From an uncultured Chitinophaga sp. (GTDB taxonomy: Bacteria; Bacteroidota; Bacteroidia; Chitinophagales; Chitinophagaceae): 12,866 nucleotides of DNA. Position numbers and translations under genes: made by a program. A model generated the notes under the pieces. That model had not been told where the DNA came from. It made no database searches and saw nothing but the letters and a program-made list of their open reading frames with translations. The stretch covers positions 1 to 12,866 of the forward strand of contig NZ_CAMLHC010000059.1 in the NCBI RefSeq assembly GCF_946479755.1, given 5' to 3'. The first letter of the stretch is position 1, and each line of letters begins with the position of its first letter. Positions 7,835 through 12,866 of this stretch are shown here, one piece after another.

Positions 7835-8131
7835 TTATTTAACCAGTAAAAACCGGGTTGTTTCCAAAGCCTGCAAGGCATGTTTTTCGTTGGCGCCGAA
7901 TGTCAGCACGTCGCCGGTTTCCAGCACCGTCACTTCGTCTTTCAGCATAAAAGCCACTTTCCCTTCCAATATCAGTACCATCGCATCTGCAGGGGATACA
8001 TGCGGCGGGATCTGATGTCCCTGCTGCATGATGATGAGGGTGGCCTCTGTTCTCCTGCTTTTCAGCAACAACCGGCTTGTTACTTTTCCGGTCCCCTCTT
8101 CCTGTAATACGTTCATGGTTTTCATCAGCAT
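7835..8131 (-). CDS. Small cupin-fold protein with incomplete metal site, first gene of the cbb3 operon
   Basis: A 98-residue single-domain cupin by pattern; function unknown. In cupin motif 1, G(X)5HXH(X)3-4E(X)6G, the frame G38...H44...G57 is kept, but the second His is S46 and the Glu is A50. In motif 2 G73 and the final His (H84) are kept, while the usual P and G are G79 and N81. Only two of the four usual metal ligands therefore remain. There is no signal peptide or membrane helix, so it is probably cytoplasmic. It is the first gene after the second FNR-type promoter, with a leader of about 144 bases, and ends 7 bases before ccoS. Three in-frame ATGs (8131, 8125, 8116) could start it; the first is reported. 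A sensing or small-molecule role in low-oxygen physiology is possible but unproven. Confidence 0.75.
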   Translation of the reverse strand: MLMKTMNVLQEEGTGKVTSRLLLKSRRTEATLIIMQQGHQIPPHVSPADAMVLILEGKVAFMLKDEVTVLETGDVLTFGANEKHALQALETTRFLLVK

Positions 8132-8182
8132 AAAATCATGATATGTGCAAATCAGATAAGCATAGATCGCCCGTTATGCACA

Positions 8183-8207
8183 GGCAGCCTTGTTTTTTCA
8201 GGCTGCC
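8183..8207 (-). other. Stem-loop in the untranslated leader of the cupin-cco operon
   Basis: GGCAGCCT at 8183-8190 pairs perfectly with AGGCTGCC at 8200-8207 around a 9-base loop that is A-rich on the minus strand. It has no following U run in either direction, so it is not a convincing intrinsic terminator. It lies inside the predicted leader, about 50 to 75 bases ahead of the cupin start. It may stabilise the mRNA 5' end or may slow read-through from ccoI. Confidence 0.55.
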
Positions 8208-8279
8208 CGTACATCCATTTCAACCGGGCATTAATACTGGCGCTTTTAAGATTTCACGGTGTGTATGTTGTGTTGATAG

Positions 8280-8310
8280 CAAAGGTAACAGCAACGGCAA
8301 GGCACTGCAA
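8280..8310 (-). promoter_or_regulatory. Promoter P2 of the cupin-ccoS-ccoNOQP-ccoGH-safE-hemN operon
   Basis: On the minus strand a perfect Bacteroidota -7 box TACCTTTG (TAnnTTTG) lies at 8287-8280. A TTG that could act as -33 element lies exactly 20 bases upstream (8310-8308). The inferred start of transcription is near 8275, giving a leader of about 144 bases before the cupin. The box sits just past the ccoI stop codon, so the operon can fire independently of ccoI. The last base of the TTG overlaps the proximal FNR-like palindrome. Confidence 0.7.
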
Positions 8311-8323
8311 TGACATTGCTCAA
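8310..8323 (-). promoter_or_regulatory. Proximal FNR-like operator at P2
   Basis: The minus strand reads TTGAGCAATGTCAT, a match to TTGAT-N4-ATCAA at 7 of 10 positions and to the shared core TGA-N6-TCA. It overlaps the ccoI stop codon (8320-8322). Exactly 22 bases separate it from the TACCTTTG box, which puts its centre at about -41.5, the class II activator position. The same spacing occurs at the RIC-like/ccoI promoter. Weak alone, convincing as part of the repeated layout. Confidence 0.7.
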
Positions 8324-10752
8324 TCAGGAATATGATTTTTGTCAGACATTTCTCCTGATGCTTGTCCGGCAAGCCTTTTACCCTGCCATTCGCTCAGCAG
8401 GTAAGTCATCAGTACAATGCTGATGGAGCTGGCAGGCATTAATATAGCCGCTACCAGCGGAGAAAGCAGTCCCTGTACGGCAAAGTAAAGGCCGGTAATG
8501 TTGTATGCCAGGGAAAGTATGAAACTGGCCAGGATGATGCGTTTGTTGGCTTTGCACAGTTGTACGAAAGATAGTAACAACGGCAGTTGCCTGGCTTCGA
8601 GGATACCATCGCTGGCAGGTGTGAAGTTGTTGCTGTCTTCTGTGAGGGAAATGCCGATATCGCTCTGTTTCAGGGCGCCGGCGTCATTCAGCCCGTCCCC
8701 TATCATCATTACCTTTTTACCCTGTTGTTGCAGGGAGATGATATACGCCAGTTTATCAGCAGGTTGCTGTTCAAACAGCAACGTGGTTTCATGGCCCATG
8801 AGCCTGCGCAGGTTCATGGCTTCCCGGTCATTGTCGCCGGAGAGCACAGACAGCGGGTATTGCTGCTGCAGCTGTTTCAGCAACGGCCGGATACCGCTGC
8901 GGTAGTTGTTGTGAATGGTGAAGAGGCCTGTCAGCTTATCGTTGAAAGACAGGTATACGATGCTGCCGTCTACCTCTTCTTTGCGGTGTGCCCCGGTAAA
9001 TTCGGCGTTGCCGATCCGGATGAAATTACCTTCTACCCATCCGCATATGCCTTTGCCGGTAACATCCCGGAACTCGCGTACAGGCATTAACGTTGTTGTG
9101 TTGCAATAGGCGGCGATAGCCTTGCTGAGCGGGTGGGTGGACTGCCGGGCGAGGCTGGCGATCAGGCTCTCCTGGAAAGGGCTGAGCGTATCGCCGTAAT
9201 ATTTAACGTCACTGCCGGTTTTGCCGGTGAGGGTACCGGTTTTGTCGAACACGATGTGGGTGGTGTTGGCGAGATTTTCTATCGCCTGCGCATTGCGGAG
9301 ATACAGGTGGTGCCGGCTCAGGATACGCAGGATATGTCCGTTGGTGAAGGAAGATGCCAGCAGCAGCGCACAGGGACAGGCGATGATCAGGATGGCGGTT
9401 ACGGCAGGCCATATACGGGAAGGATCATGAAATCCCCAGTAGGTGGCGCTGAGTGCGGCGATGAGCAGTACCACCCAGGTGAAGTTGCGGCCCAGCAGGT
9501 GCACAAAAGACACGTGTTTTTCTTCTTTGTTCTTCAGCTCGTCGCGGTTCCAGAGGCTGGTCAGATAACTCTGCGCCACCTCTTTGATGGTGAGTATTTC
9601 GATGTTGCCTTCCAGTTGCCGCCCGCCGGCGTAGATGATCTCGCCTACGGATTTGTTGACCGGCGTGGCTTCTCCGGTCACAAAGCTGTAGTCGATCAGC
9701 GCTTTGCCGCGGACGATGATGCCATCTGCAGGTACCAGTTCATTGTTATGTATGAGCAGGGTATCGCCTGTTTTGATATCCGGTAAGGCGGTGGGCACTT
9801 CTTTTTCTTCGCGTATAACGCTGACGGCTATAGGGAAATATGCCGTGTAGTCACGGTCAAAGGACAGACCCTGGTAAGTTTTATCCTGGAGGATACGCCC
9901 TATCAGCATAAAGAACACGATGCCGGACATAGAGTCGAAATAGCCGGCCTGGCCTTGCGTAACGTCTACTACGCTGCGGATGAAAGTCACCACCACAGCG
10001 AGCACGATGGGTACGTCGATATTGAGGAAGCCGTGTTTCAGGCCGCTCCAGGCGGACTTAAAGAACACCTGTGCGCTGTAGAAAAATACCGGTAACGCCA
10101 GTACGAGGTTCATGTACTGGAAAAGGCGGTTCATGCCGGCGTCGGTGTGGCCGCTGCCGGTGAAATATTCGGGGAAGCTGAGCAGCATGATGTTGCCGAA
10201 GCAGAAGCCTGCTACGCCCAGCTGGTAGATAAGATGGCGTTTTATGCCCGGTTTCTTATGTTGCAGGTCCTGCAGGCTGATGTACGGTTCGTAACCGATG
10301 GCGGTGAGCACTTCTGCAACGTGCCGCAGCGAGGTTTGTGTTTCAGAGAAAATGATCACCGCTTCTTTCTTGCTAAAGTTGACGGTTACACGTTGAATGC
10401 CTTTGTCGAGCCGGTGCAGGTTCTCCAGCAGCCACAGGCAGGAGCTGCAGTGGATATGCGGAATATAGAAATTGACATGGGTCTGGCTATCGTCCCTGAA
10501 CTGTACCAGCTGTTGCTGTATCTTTTCATCTTCCAGGAAGGCGAATTTATCTTTTCTGACGGTAATGCGTTGATTTACACCCGGTTTGTTGTTCAGGTCA
10601 TAATATTCACAGAGGTCATGCTGGTTGAGTATTTCGTAGACCAGTTTACACCCTTCGCAGCAAAAAGTTTTTTCCTGGATGATGATGTCGCGGTTGTGGC
10701 AATCTTCCCCGCAGTGGTAGCAGGTTACTTGTACGTCAGAATAGGTAGCCAT
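8320..10752 (-). CDS. ccoI: CcoI/FixI copper-exporting P1B-type ATPase for cbb3 oxidase
   Basis: A membrane pump of 810 residues that moves Cu(I) to the periplasm for the CuB site of the oxidase. Domains in order: a cysteine-rich N-terminal segment (C11-x2-C14-x3-C18 and C31-C32-x2-C35); a heavy-metal-binding domain with C102-S-S-C105; membrane helices between 175 and 290; the actuator domain with T359-G-E361; the transport motif C459-P-C461; the phosphorylation site D503-K-T-G-T; the P1B H540-P motif; the hinge G685-D-G-L-N-D690; and two C-terminal helices (about 738-785). The doubled N-terminal metal region is typical of CcoI/FixI rather than CopA. It starts 3 bases after the RIC-like gene stop, so the two are co-transcribed. 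Its last codons and stop carry the operators of the next operon. Identity strong; copper specificity follows from the CPC motif and context. Confidence 0.95.
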   Translation of the reverse strand: MATYSDVQVTCYHCGEDCHNRDIIIQEKTFCCEGCKLVYEILNQHDLCEYYDLNNKPGVNQRITVRKDKFAFLEDEKIQQQLVQFRDDSQTHVNFYIPHIHCSSCLWLLENLHRLDKGIQRVTVNFSKKEAVIIFSETQTSLRHVAEVLTAIGYEPYISLQDLQHKKPGIKRHLIYQLGVAGFCFGNIMLLSFPEYFTGSGHTDAGMNRLFQYMNLVLALPVFFYSAQVFFKSAWSGLKHGFLNIDVPIVLAVVVTFIRSVVDVTQGQAGYFDSMSGIVFFMLIGRILQDKTYQGLSFDRDYTAYFPIAVSVIREEKEVPTALPDIKTGDTLLIHNNELVPADGIIVRGKALIDYSFVTGEATPVNKSVGEIIYAGGRQLEGNIEILTIKEVAQSYLTSLWNRDELKNKEEKHVSFVHLLGRNFTWVVLLIAALSATYWGFHDPSRIWPAVTAILIIACPCALLLASSFTNGHILRILSRHHLYLRNAQAIENLANTTHIVFDKTGTLTGKTGSDVKYYGDTLSPFQESLIASLARQSTHPLSKAIAAYCNTTTLMPVREFRDVTGKGICGWVEGNFIRIGNAEFTGAHRKEEVDGSIVYLSFNDKLTGLFTIHNNYRSGIRPLLKQLQQQYPLSVLSGDNDREAMNLRRLMGHETTLLFEQQPADKLAYIISLQQQGKKVMMIGDGLNDAGALKQSDIGISLTEDSNNFTPASDGILEARQLPLLLSFVQLCKANKRIILASFILSLAYNITGLYFAVQGLLSPLVAAILMPASSISIVLMTYLLSEWQGKRLAGQASGEMSDKNHIPD
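8332..8345 (-). promoter_or_regulatory. Distal FNR-like operator at P2, inside the ccoI coding end
   Basis: The minus strand reads CTGACAAAAATCAT, with the core TGA-N6-TCA. It differs at one of 14 bases from the distal site of the other promoter (11387-11400). It starts exactly 22 bp from the proximal site, as at the other promoter, so both sites face the same side of the helix. It is made of the codons for S803-D-K-N-H807 of CcoI, so the sequence serves as coding DNA and probable operator at once. Confidence 0.7.
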
Positions 10753-10755
10753 GAT

Positions 10756-11310
10756 TTAGTCGATGCTTACGGTGTTAAAAATTTCATCCTGCCGGATAAT
10801 GATGGTGTTGGCGGGCAGTACGGCCGGGTACAGGATGTTTTGAGCGATATAGTGCCACTGTTGCAGCAGTTGTTCAACGGTGTACATATCGCTGAGGCAT
10901 ATTTTATAAGCGGGGCTCCAGTGGCCTTGCAGCAGGTAGTTACCGGTTACCTGGCGGAGTTTCTGGAGCAGCAGCATAATTTTATCGAACGATTGCCGGA
11001 TACCGTCGTACGCCGTGGGTTTGAGGCTTTTGCGGCCTTTTTTGTGGATGGCGGCGTTGCGGATGACCGGGAAGATGAGCGTGGTTTCCTTGCGCATCAG
11101 TTGTGATACTTCGGTCAGCATTTTAGCAAACAGCAGTTGCTGGAGATCTGCGGTGGCCGGGGCAGTTGGGTCGTCCTGCCTTTCCAGGTTAAACCAGGCC
11201 ATTACTTCCTCTGCGGTACGTTCTATCGGTTGGTGGAACTTGCTCACGACCACGTCGCAGAGTGCGGCGGGTGTCAGTTCGTGAAAGTTGATGATAGCAT
11301 ATGGATGCAT
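10756..11310 (-). CDS. Degenerate hemerythrin/RIC (YtfE/ScdA)-like protein
   Basis: A cytoplasmic, all-helical protein of 184 residues without signal peptide or membrane helix. Its layout echoes the di-iron repair protein RIC: H10-E-L-T-P then L17-C-D-V-V-V and F25-H26 at the first helix, a second helix ending L71-M-R-K-E75 and I79-F-P81, a central helix with L118-R and V121-T-G-N-Y, and W152-H153 followed by I159-L-Y-P162 at the end. In RIC the second motif reads HMxKEExxLFP; here its His is L71 while E75 stays. The EHD-type site of the third helix has no His (near 101-109), and Q157 stands about where the last motif has Glu. H26, E75 and perhaps H153 are left, so a normal di-iron site is doubtful. 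It leads the operon with ccoI (3-base gap) behind promoter P1. A role in nitric oxide or iron stress is possible by family but unproven. Confidence 0.68.
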   Translation of the reverse strand: MHPYAIINFHELTPAALCDVVVSKFHQPIERTAEEVMAWFNLERQDDPTAPATADLQQLLFAKMLTEVSQLMRKETTLIFPVIRNAAIHKKGRKSLKPTAYDGIRQSFDKIMLLLQKLRQVTGNYLLQGHWSPAYKICLSDMYTVEQLLQQWHYIAQNILYPAVLPANTIIIRQDEIFNTVSID

Positions 11311-11334
11311 GGATGGATGGTATTTTTGATGTTA

Positions 11335-11342
11335 CAAAAGTA
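11335..11342 (-). promoter_or_regulatory. -7 box of promoter P1 for the RIC-like/ccoI operon
   Basis: The minus strand reads TACTTTTG, a perfect TAnnTTTG box. The inferred start of transcription is near 11330, giving a leader of about 20 bases before the ATG at 11310. No TTG is seen at the expected -33 position; the FNR-like palindrome takes that place, as in activator-dependent promoters. A 10-bp perfect palindrome (GTACCGGTAC, 11340-11349) overlaps the upstream edge of the box and may be coincidental. Confidence 0.72.
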
Positions 11343-11364
11343 CCGGTACACCCATCCCTGTGGA

Positions 11365-11378
11365 ATGATATGTATCAA
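11365..11378 (-). promoter_or_regulatory. Proximal FNR-like operator at P1
   Basis: The minus strand reads TTGATACATATCAT, a match to the FNR consensus TTGAT-N4-ATCAA at 9 of 10 positions. It lies exactly 22 bases upstream of the TACTTTTG box, so its centre falls near -41.5, where FNR acts as a class II activator. The likely ligand is the FNR-like protein encoded 40 bases further on (11420-12130). Confidence 0.8.
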
Positions 11379-11386
11379 GGTGGAGT

Positions 11387-11400
11387 ATGATATTTGTCAG
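11387..11400 (-). promoter_or_regulatory. Distal FNR-like operator at P1
   Basis: The minus strand reads CTGACAAATATCAT with the core TGA-N6-TCA. It begins exactly 22 bp upstream of the proximal site, two helical turns away, with its centre near -63.5. It matches the distal site of the second promoter at 13 of 14 bases, closer than the two proximal sites match each other (10 of 14). It lies in the 109-base gap behind the regulator gene; no clear terminator for that gene was found there. Confidence 0.72.
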
Positions 11401-11419
11401 TAGTCGGCCGGAGCAGCGG

Positions 11420-12130
11420 CTAGTCCTGGAGATTGGCAGTTTTTACGATCTGCTGGAGGTCGAGGAGGCGTATTTTTTTACCTTCCAGCTCTATCATGCC
11501 GTCTTTTTTGAATTCGGAGAGCAGGCGGATGGCGGATTCGGTGGCGGTGCCAACGAGGTTGGCGATTTCTTCGCGGGAGAGGCGGACGCTGAGGGTATGG
11601 CCGTCGGCTTCCACGCCATAGGTTTCTTTGATGAACAGCAGGGTTTCTGCCAGTCTTTCCCGCACCGGTTTCTGGGCGAGGTGGGTGATTTTCAGTTCCG
11701 CTTTCCGCAGTTCGCTGGAGAGGATGCGCATCATTTCGAAAGACAGGGAGGCATCTTTCTGCAGGATGCTCATAAACAGGTCTTTCGGTACAAAGCAGAT
11801 GGAAGAATCTTCGAGGGCGGTAGCGGTGGCGGTATAGCGTTCGTTGCTGAGCAGCGCTTTGTATCCCATGATATCGCCGGCTTTTACGAGGCGGATGATC
11901 TGTTCGCGGCCATCGTCGCCGCTGTGGGACAGCTTTATTTTACCGTCGTTGATACAGTAGACACCAAAAGGGTATGCGCCTTCATGGAAGATCACCTGAC
12001 CTTTTTTGTACACAGAGCATACTTTGGCCTGGTCAATCTGTTCCAGATTGCACTGTTCCGCCTTGCAGAAAATGGAGGAAAAACGGTCCCTGCAATGTTG
12101 GCAAGCAGGATTTTGAATTGTGCTACCCAT
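11420..12130 (-). CDS. Crp/Fnr-family regulator, likely 4Fe-4S oxygen sensor controlling the cbb3 island
   Basis: A cytoplasmic DNA-binding regulator of 236 residues: cysteine-rich N-terminus, cyclic-nucleotide-like beta-roll (about 30-120), dimer helix and winged helix-turn-helix (about 183-225). N-terminal cysteines are C10-x2-C13-x8-C22-x4-C27, and C112 aligns with the fourth cluster ligand of E. coli FNR (C122, in the same ALEDS-I-C-x-x-P context). This implies an oxygen-labile cluster, though the spacing differs from E. coli FNR (Cx2Cx5C). In the recognition helix E198 and R202 are kept and I201 replaces the FNR serine. The open frame extends upstream to 12217, but I chose the ATG at 12130 because the promoter box (12140-12147) lies between the two and the family N-terminus begins here. 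It stands upstream of both FNR-type promoters, the natural position for their regulator. Confidence 0.88.
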   Translation of the reverse strand: MGSTIQNPACQHCRDRFSSIFCKAEQCNLEQIDQAKVCSVYKKGQVIFHEGAYPFGVYCINDGKIKLSHSGDDGREQIIRLVKAGDIMGYKALLSNERYTATATALEDSSICFVPKDLFMSILQKDASLSFEMMRILSSELRKAELKITHLAQKPVRERLAETLLFIKETYGVEADGHTLSVRLSREEIANLVGTATESAIRLLSEFKKDGMIELEGKKIRLLDLQQIVKTANLQD

Positions 12131-12139
12131 ATCAATCTG

Positions 12140-12171
12140 CAAAAGTACTAATTTACAGCTCCTTAACCAAA
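12140..12171 (-). promoter_or_regulatory. Promoter of the Fnr-like regulator gene
   Basis: The minus strand has TTTG at 12171-12168, a 20-base spacer, and a perfect TACTTTTG box at 12147-12140. This is a full Bacteroidota housekeeping promoter. Only 9 bases separate the box from the ATG at 12130, so the transcript would be nearly leaderless. No TGA-N6-TCA palindrome is present at the spacing used by the two operon promoters, which suggests the regulator is made without its own activation. Confidence 0.65.
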
Positions 12172-12183
12172 GCAAATGCTGTC

Positions 12184-12780
12184 GTGTCGTTAAATTATTA
12201 TGTAATTTATAAACCATATGAGGTGCTGTCCCGGTTTACGCCGGAAGGGGATAAATCCTGCCTGGCAGATTACTTTAAAGTGCCCCGGGATGTGTATCCG
12301 GTGGGGCGATTGGACTATGACAGCGAGGGCTTGTTGTTGCTCACGAATGACAAGTCATTGAATAACAGGCTGCTGATGCCACAGTATGCCCATGAGCGGG
12401 AATACTGGGTGCAGGTAGACGGGGCGGTGACCGATGCCGCGGTGCGGCAGCTGCAGGAAGGGGTGGACATCACGGTGGACGGCAGGCTTTATCATACAAA
12501 GCCTTGCCAGGCGGAGATCTTTGCTGAAGAACCTTTTTTGCCGGCGCGCAACCCTCCTATCCGTTTCCGGAAGAACATTCCGGCGCCCTGGCTGCGGCTG
12601 GTGCTTCATGAAGGAAAAAACAGGCAGGTGCGTAAGATGACGGCGGCCACCGGCTTTCCTACGTTGAGGCTTGTCCGTTACCGCATGGAAGAAATAACAA
12701 TAGCGGGAATGCAGCCGGGTGATATGGTGCAGCTGAGCCGCAATACCGTTTCAAAATGGAAAAAGCTGTTTGTTGTATAA
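12184..12780 (+). CDS. rluE: RsuA/RluE-family 23S rRNA pseudouridine synthase
   Basis: A cytoplasmic enzyme of about 198 residues that isomerises a uridine in large-subunit rRNA; E. coli RluE acts on U2457. The catalytic motif G41-R-L-D44-Y-D-S-E-G-L is intact with D44 as the nucleophile. The YKP motif (9-11) and the later HEGKNRQVRKM stretch with the nearby LVR are those of the RsuA/RluB/RluE/RluF family. There is no N-terminal S4 domain, which points to RluE. No ATG occurs in frame near the homologous start, so GTG at 12184 is the best choice; the ATG far upstream would add about 70 residues that overlap the regulator gene and have no family character. It is divergent from the regulator, with 53 bases between starts, and appears unrelated to the respiration genes. 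Family sure, exact target position inferred. Confidence 0.85.
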   Translation: MSLNYYVIYKPYEVLSRFTPEGDKSCLADYFKVPRDVYPVGRLDYDSEGLLLLTNDKSLNNRLLMPQYAHEREYWVQVDGAVTDAAVRQLQEGVDITVDGRLYHTKPCQAEIFAEEPFLPARNPPIRFRKNIPAPWLRLVLHEGKNRQVRKMTAATGFPTLRLVRYRMEEITIAGMQPGDMVQLSRNTVSKWKKLFVV

Positions 12781-12822
12781 ATTTGTATATAATTAGGGAA
12801 CGCTTTTTGAAATAATTTTGGC

Positions 12823-12854
12823 TTGTTTTTTTGTATTTTTATAAATTATGTTTG
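12823..12854 (+). promoter_or_regulatory. Possible promoter for a plus-strand gene beyond the window
   Basis: The plus strand has TTG at 12823-12825, a 21-base spacer, and TATGTTTG (TAnnTTTG) at 12847-12854. Another box match, TAATTTTG at 12813-12820, lacks a well-spaced -33 element. The region is AT-rich, so chance matches are likely, and no downstream gene is visible in the remaining 12 bases. No clear terminator for the pseudouridine synthase gene was found here. Confidence 0.35.
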
Positions 12855-12866
12855 ACAAGCAACAAA

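Noticed and set aside
8138..8154. Palindromic TGAT-N8-ATCA just upstream of the cupin start, sharing CACATATCAT with the P1 proximal site
   Set aside because: The half-site distance is wrong (TGA-N10-TCA instead of TGA-N6-TCA), there is no -7 box at the expected spacing, and it lies too close to the start codon for activation.
8183..8207. Perfect hairpin as the intrinsic terminator of the ccoI operon
   Set aside because: It has no U tract after the stem in either direction and lies downstream of promoter P2, inside the leader of the next operon.
8152..8214. Minus-strand 20-codon open frame in the leader that overlaps the hairpin
   Set aside because: It is short, has no supporting signal and could arise by chance; no attenuation pattern was visible.
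10147..11106. Plus-strand open frame of 319 codons opposite ccoI and the RIC-like gene
   Set aside because: It is a shadow of the real minus-strand genes, spans their boundary and has no recognisable domain. The same applies to long plus-strand frames at 5811-6650, 6903-7763, 9133-9786 and 11387-12151.
12131..12217. Upstream extension of the Fnr-like protein to an ATG at 12217
   Set aside because: The extension would cross the promoter box and overlaps the start of the divergent pseudouridine synthase; the family N-terminus begins at 12130.
1..12866. Mobile elements, CRISPR arrays, tRNA or rRNA genes
   Set aside because: No transposase, terminal inverted repeats, regularly spaced repeats or RNA gene signatures were found; gene content and base composition look uniform and vertically inherited.

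Overview
The window comes from a member of the Bacteroidota, most likely a Chitinophaga-like Chitinophagaceae. The evidence is a fused CcoN-CcoO oxidase subunit, a CcoP with one haem c, promoters of the TTG-N20-TAnnTTTG type, few Shine-Dalgarno sequences and a GC content near 50%. No database search was possible, so the genus is an inference.

Almost the whole window is one micro-oxic respiration island on the minus strand. In transcription order (right to left) it holds: a Crp/Fnr regulator with FNR-like cysteines (11420-12130); a two-gene operon of a degenerate hemerythrin/RIC-like protein (10756-11310) and the copper-exporting P-type ATPase CcoI (8320-10752); then a long tight operon of a degenerate cupin (7835-8131), ccoS, the ccoNO fusion, a 59-codon ccoQ (5259-5438), ccoP, ccoG, ccoH, a SafE/DsbD-type membrane protein and hemN (237-1601). 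Gaps inside the long operon run from a 1-base overlap to 40 bases. It ends at a hairpin terminator (184-218). On the plus strand, an RluE-type pseudouridine synthase (12184-12780) diverges from the regulator. A plus-strand terminator at 16-49 probably closes a gene lying left of the window.

The genes form a complete supply line for a cbb3-type oxidase. CcoNO, CcoQ and CcoP are the structural subunits. CcoI, CcoG and probably the SafE-like protein handle copper. CcoS and CcoH help assembly. HemN makes haem precursor without oxygen. The neighbouring FNR-like protein is the obvious candidate regulator.

The most striking signal is regulatory. The promoters of the two operons share one architecture to the base: a distal TGA-N6-TCA palindrome, a second palindrome exactly 22 bp downstream (start to start), then exactly 22 bp of spacer, then a perfect TAnnTTTG -7 box. 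The proximal sites sit where a class II FNR site would (about -41.5) and the distal sites about two helical turns upstream. At the second promoter the distal site is written into the last codons of ccoI. The regulator's own promoter has a normal -33/-7 layout and no such site.

Other points of interest are the two accessory proteins that keep the fold signature but lack metal ligands (RIC-like protein and cupin), the altered N-terminal cysteine spacing of the FNR-like protein, and a monohaem CcoP with an extended hydrophobic N-terminus. No mobile elements, CRISPR arrays, tRNAs or rRNAs were seen.
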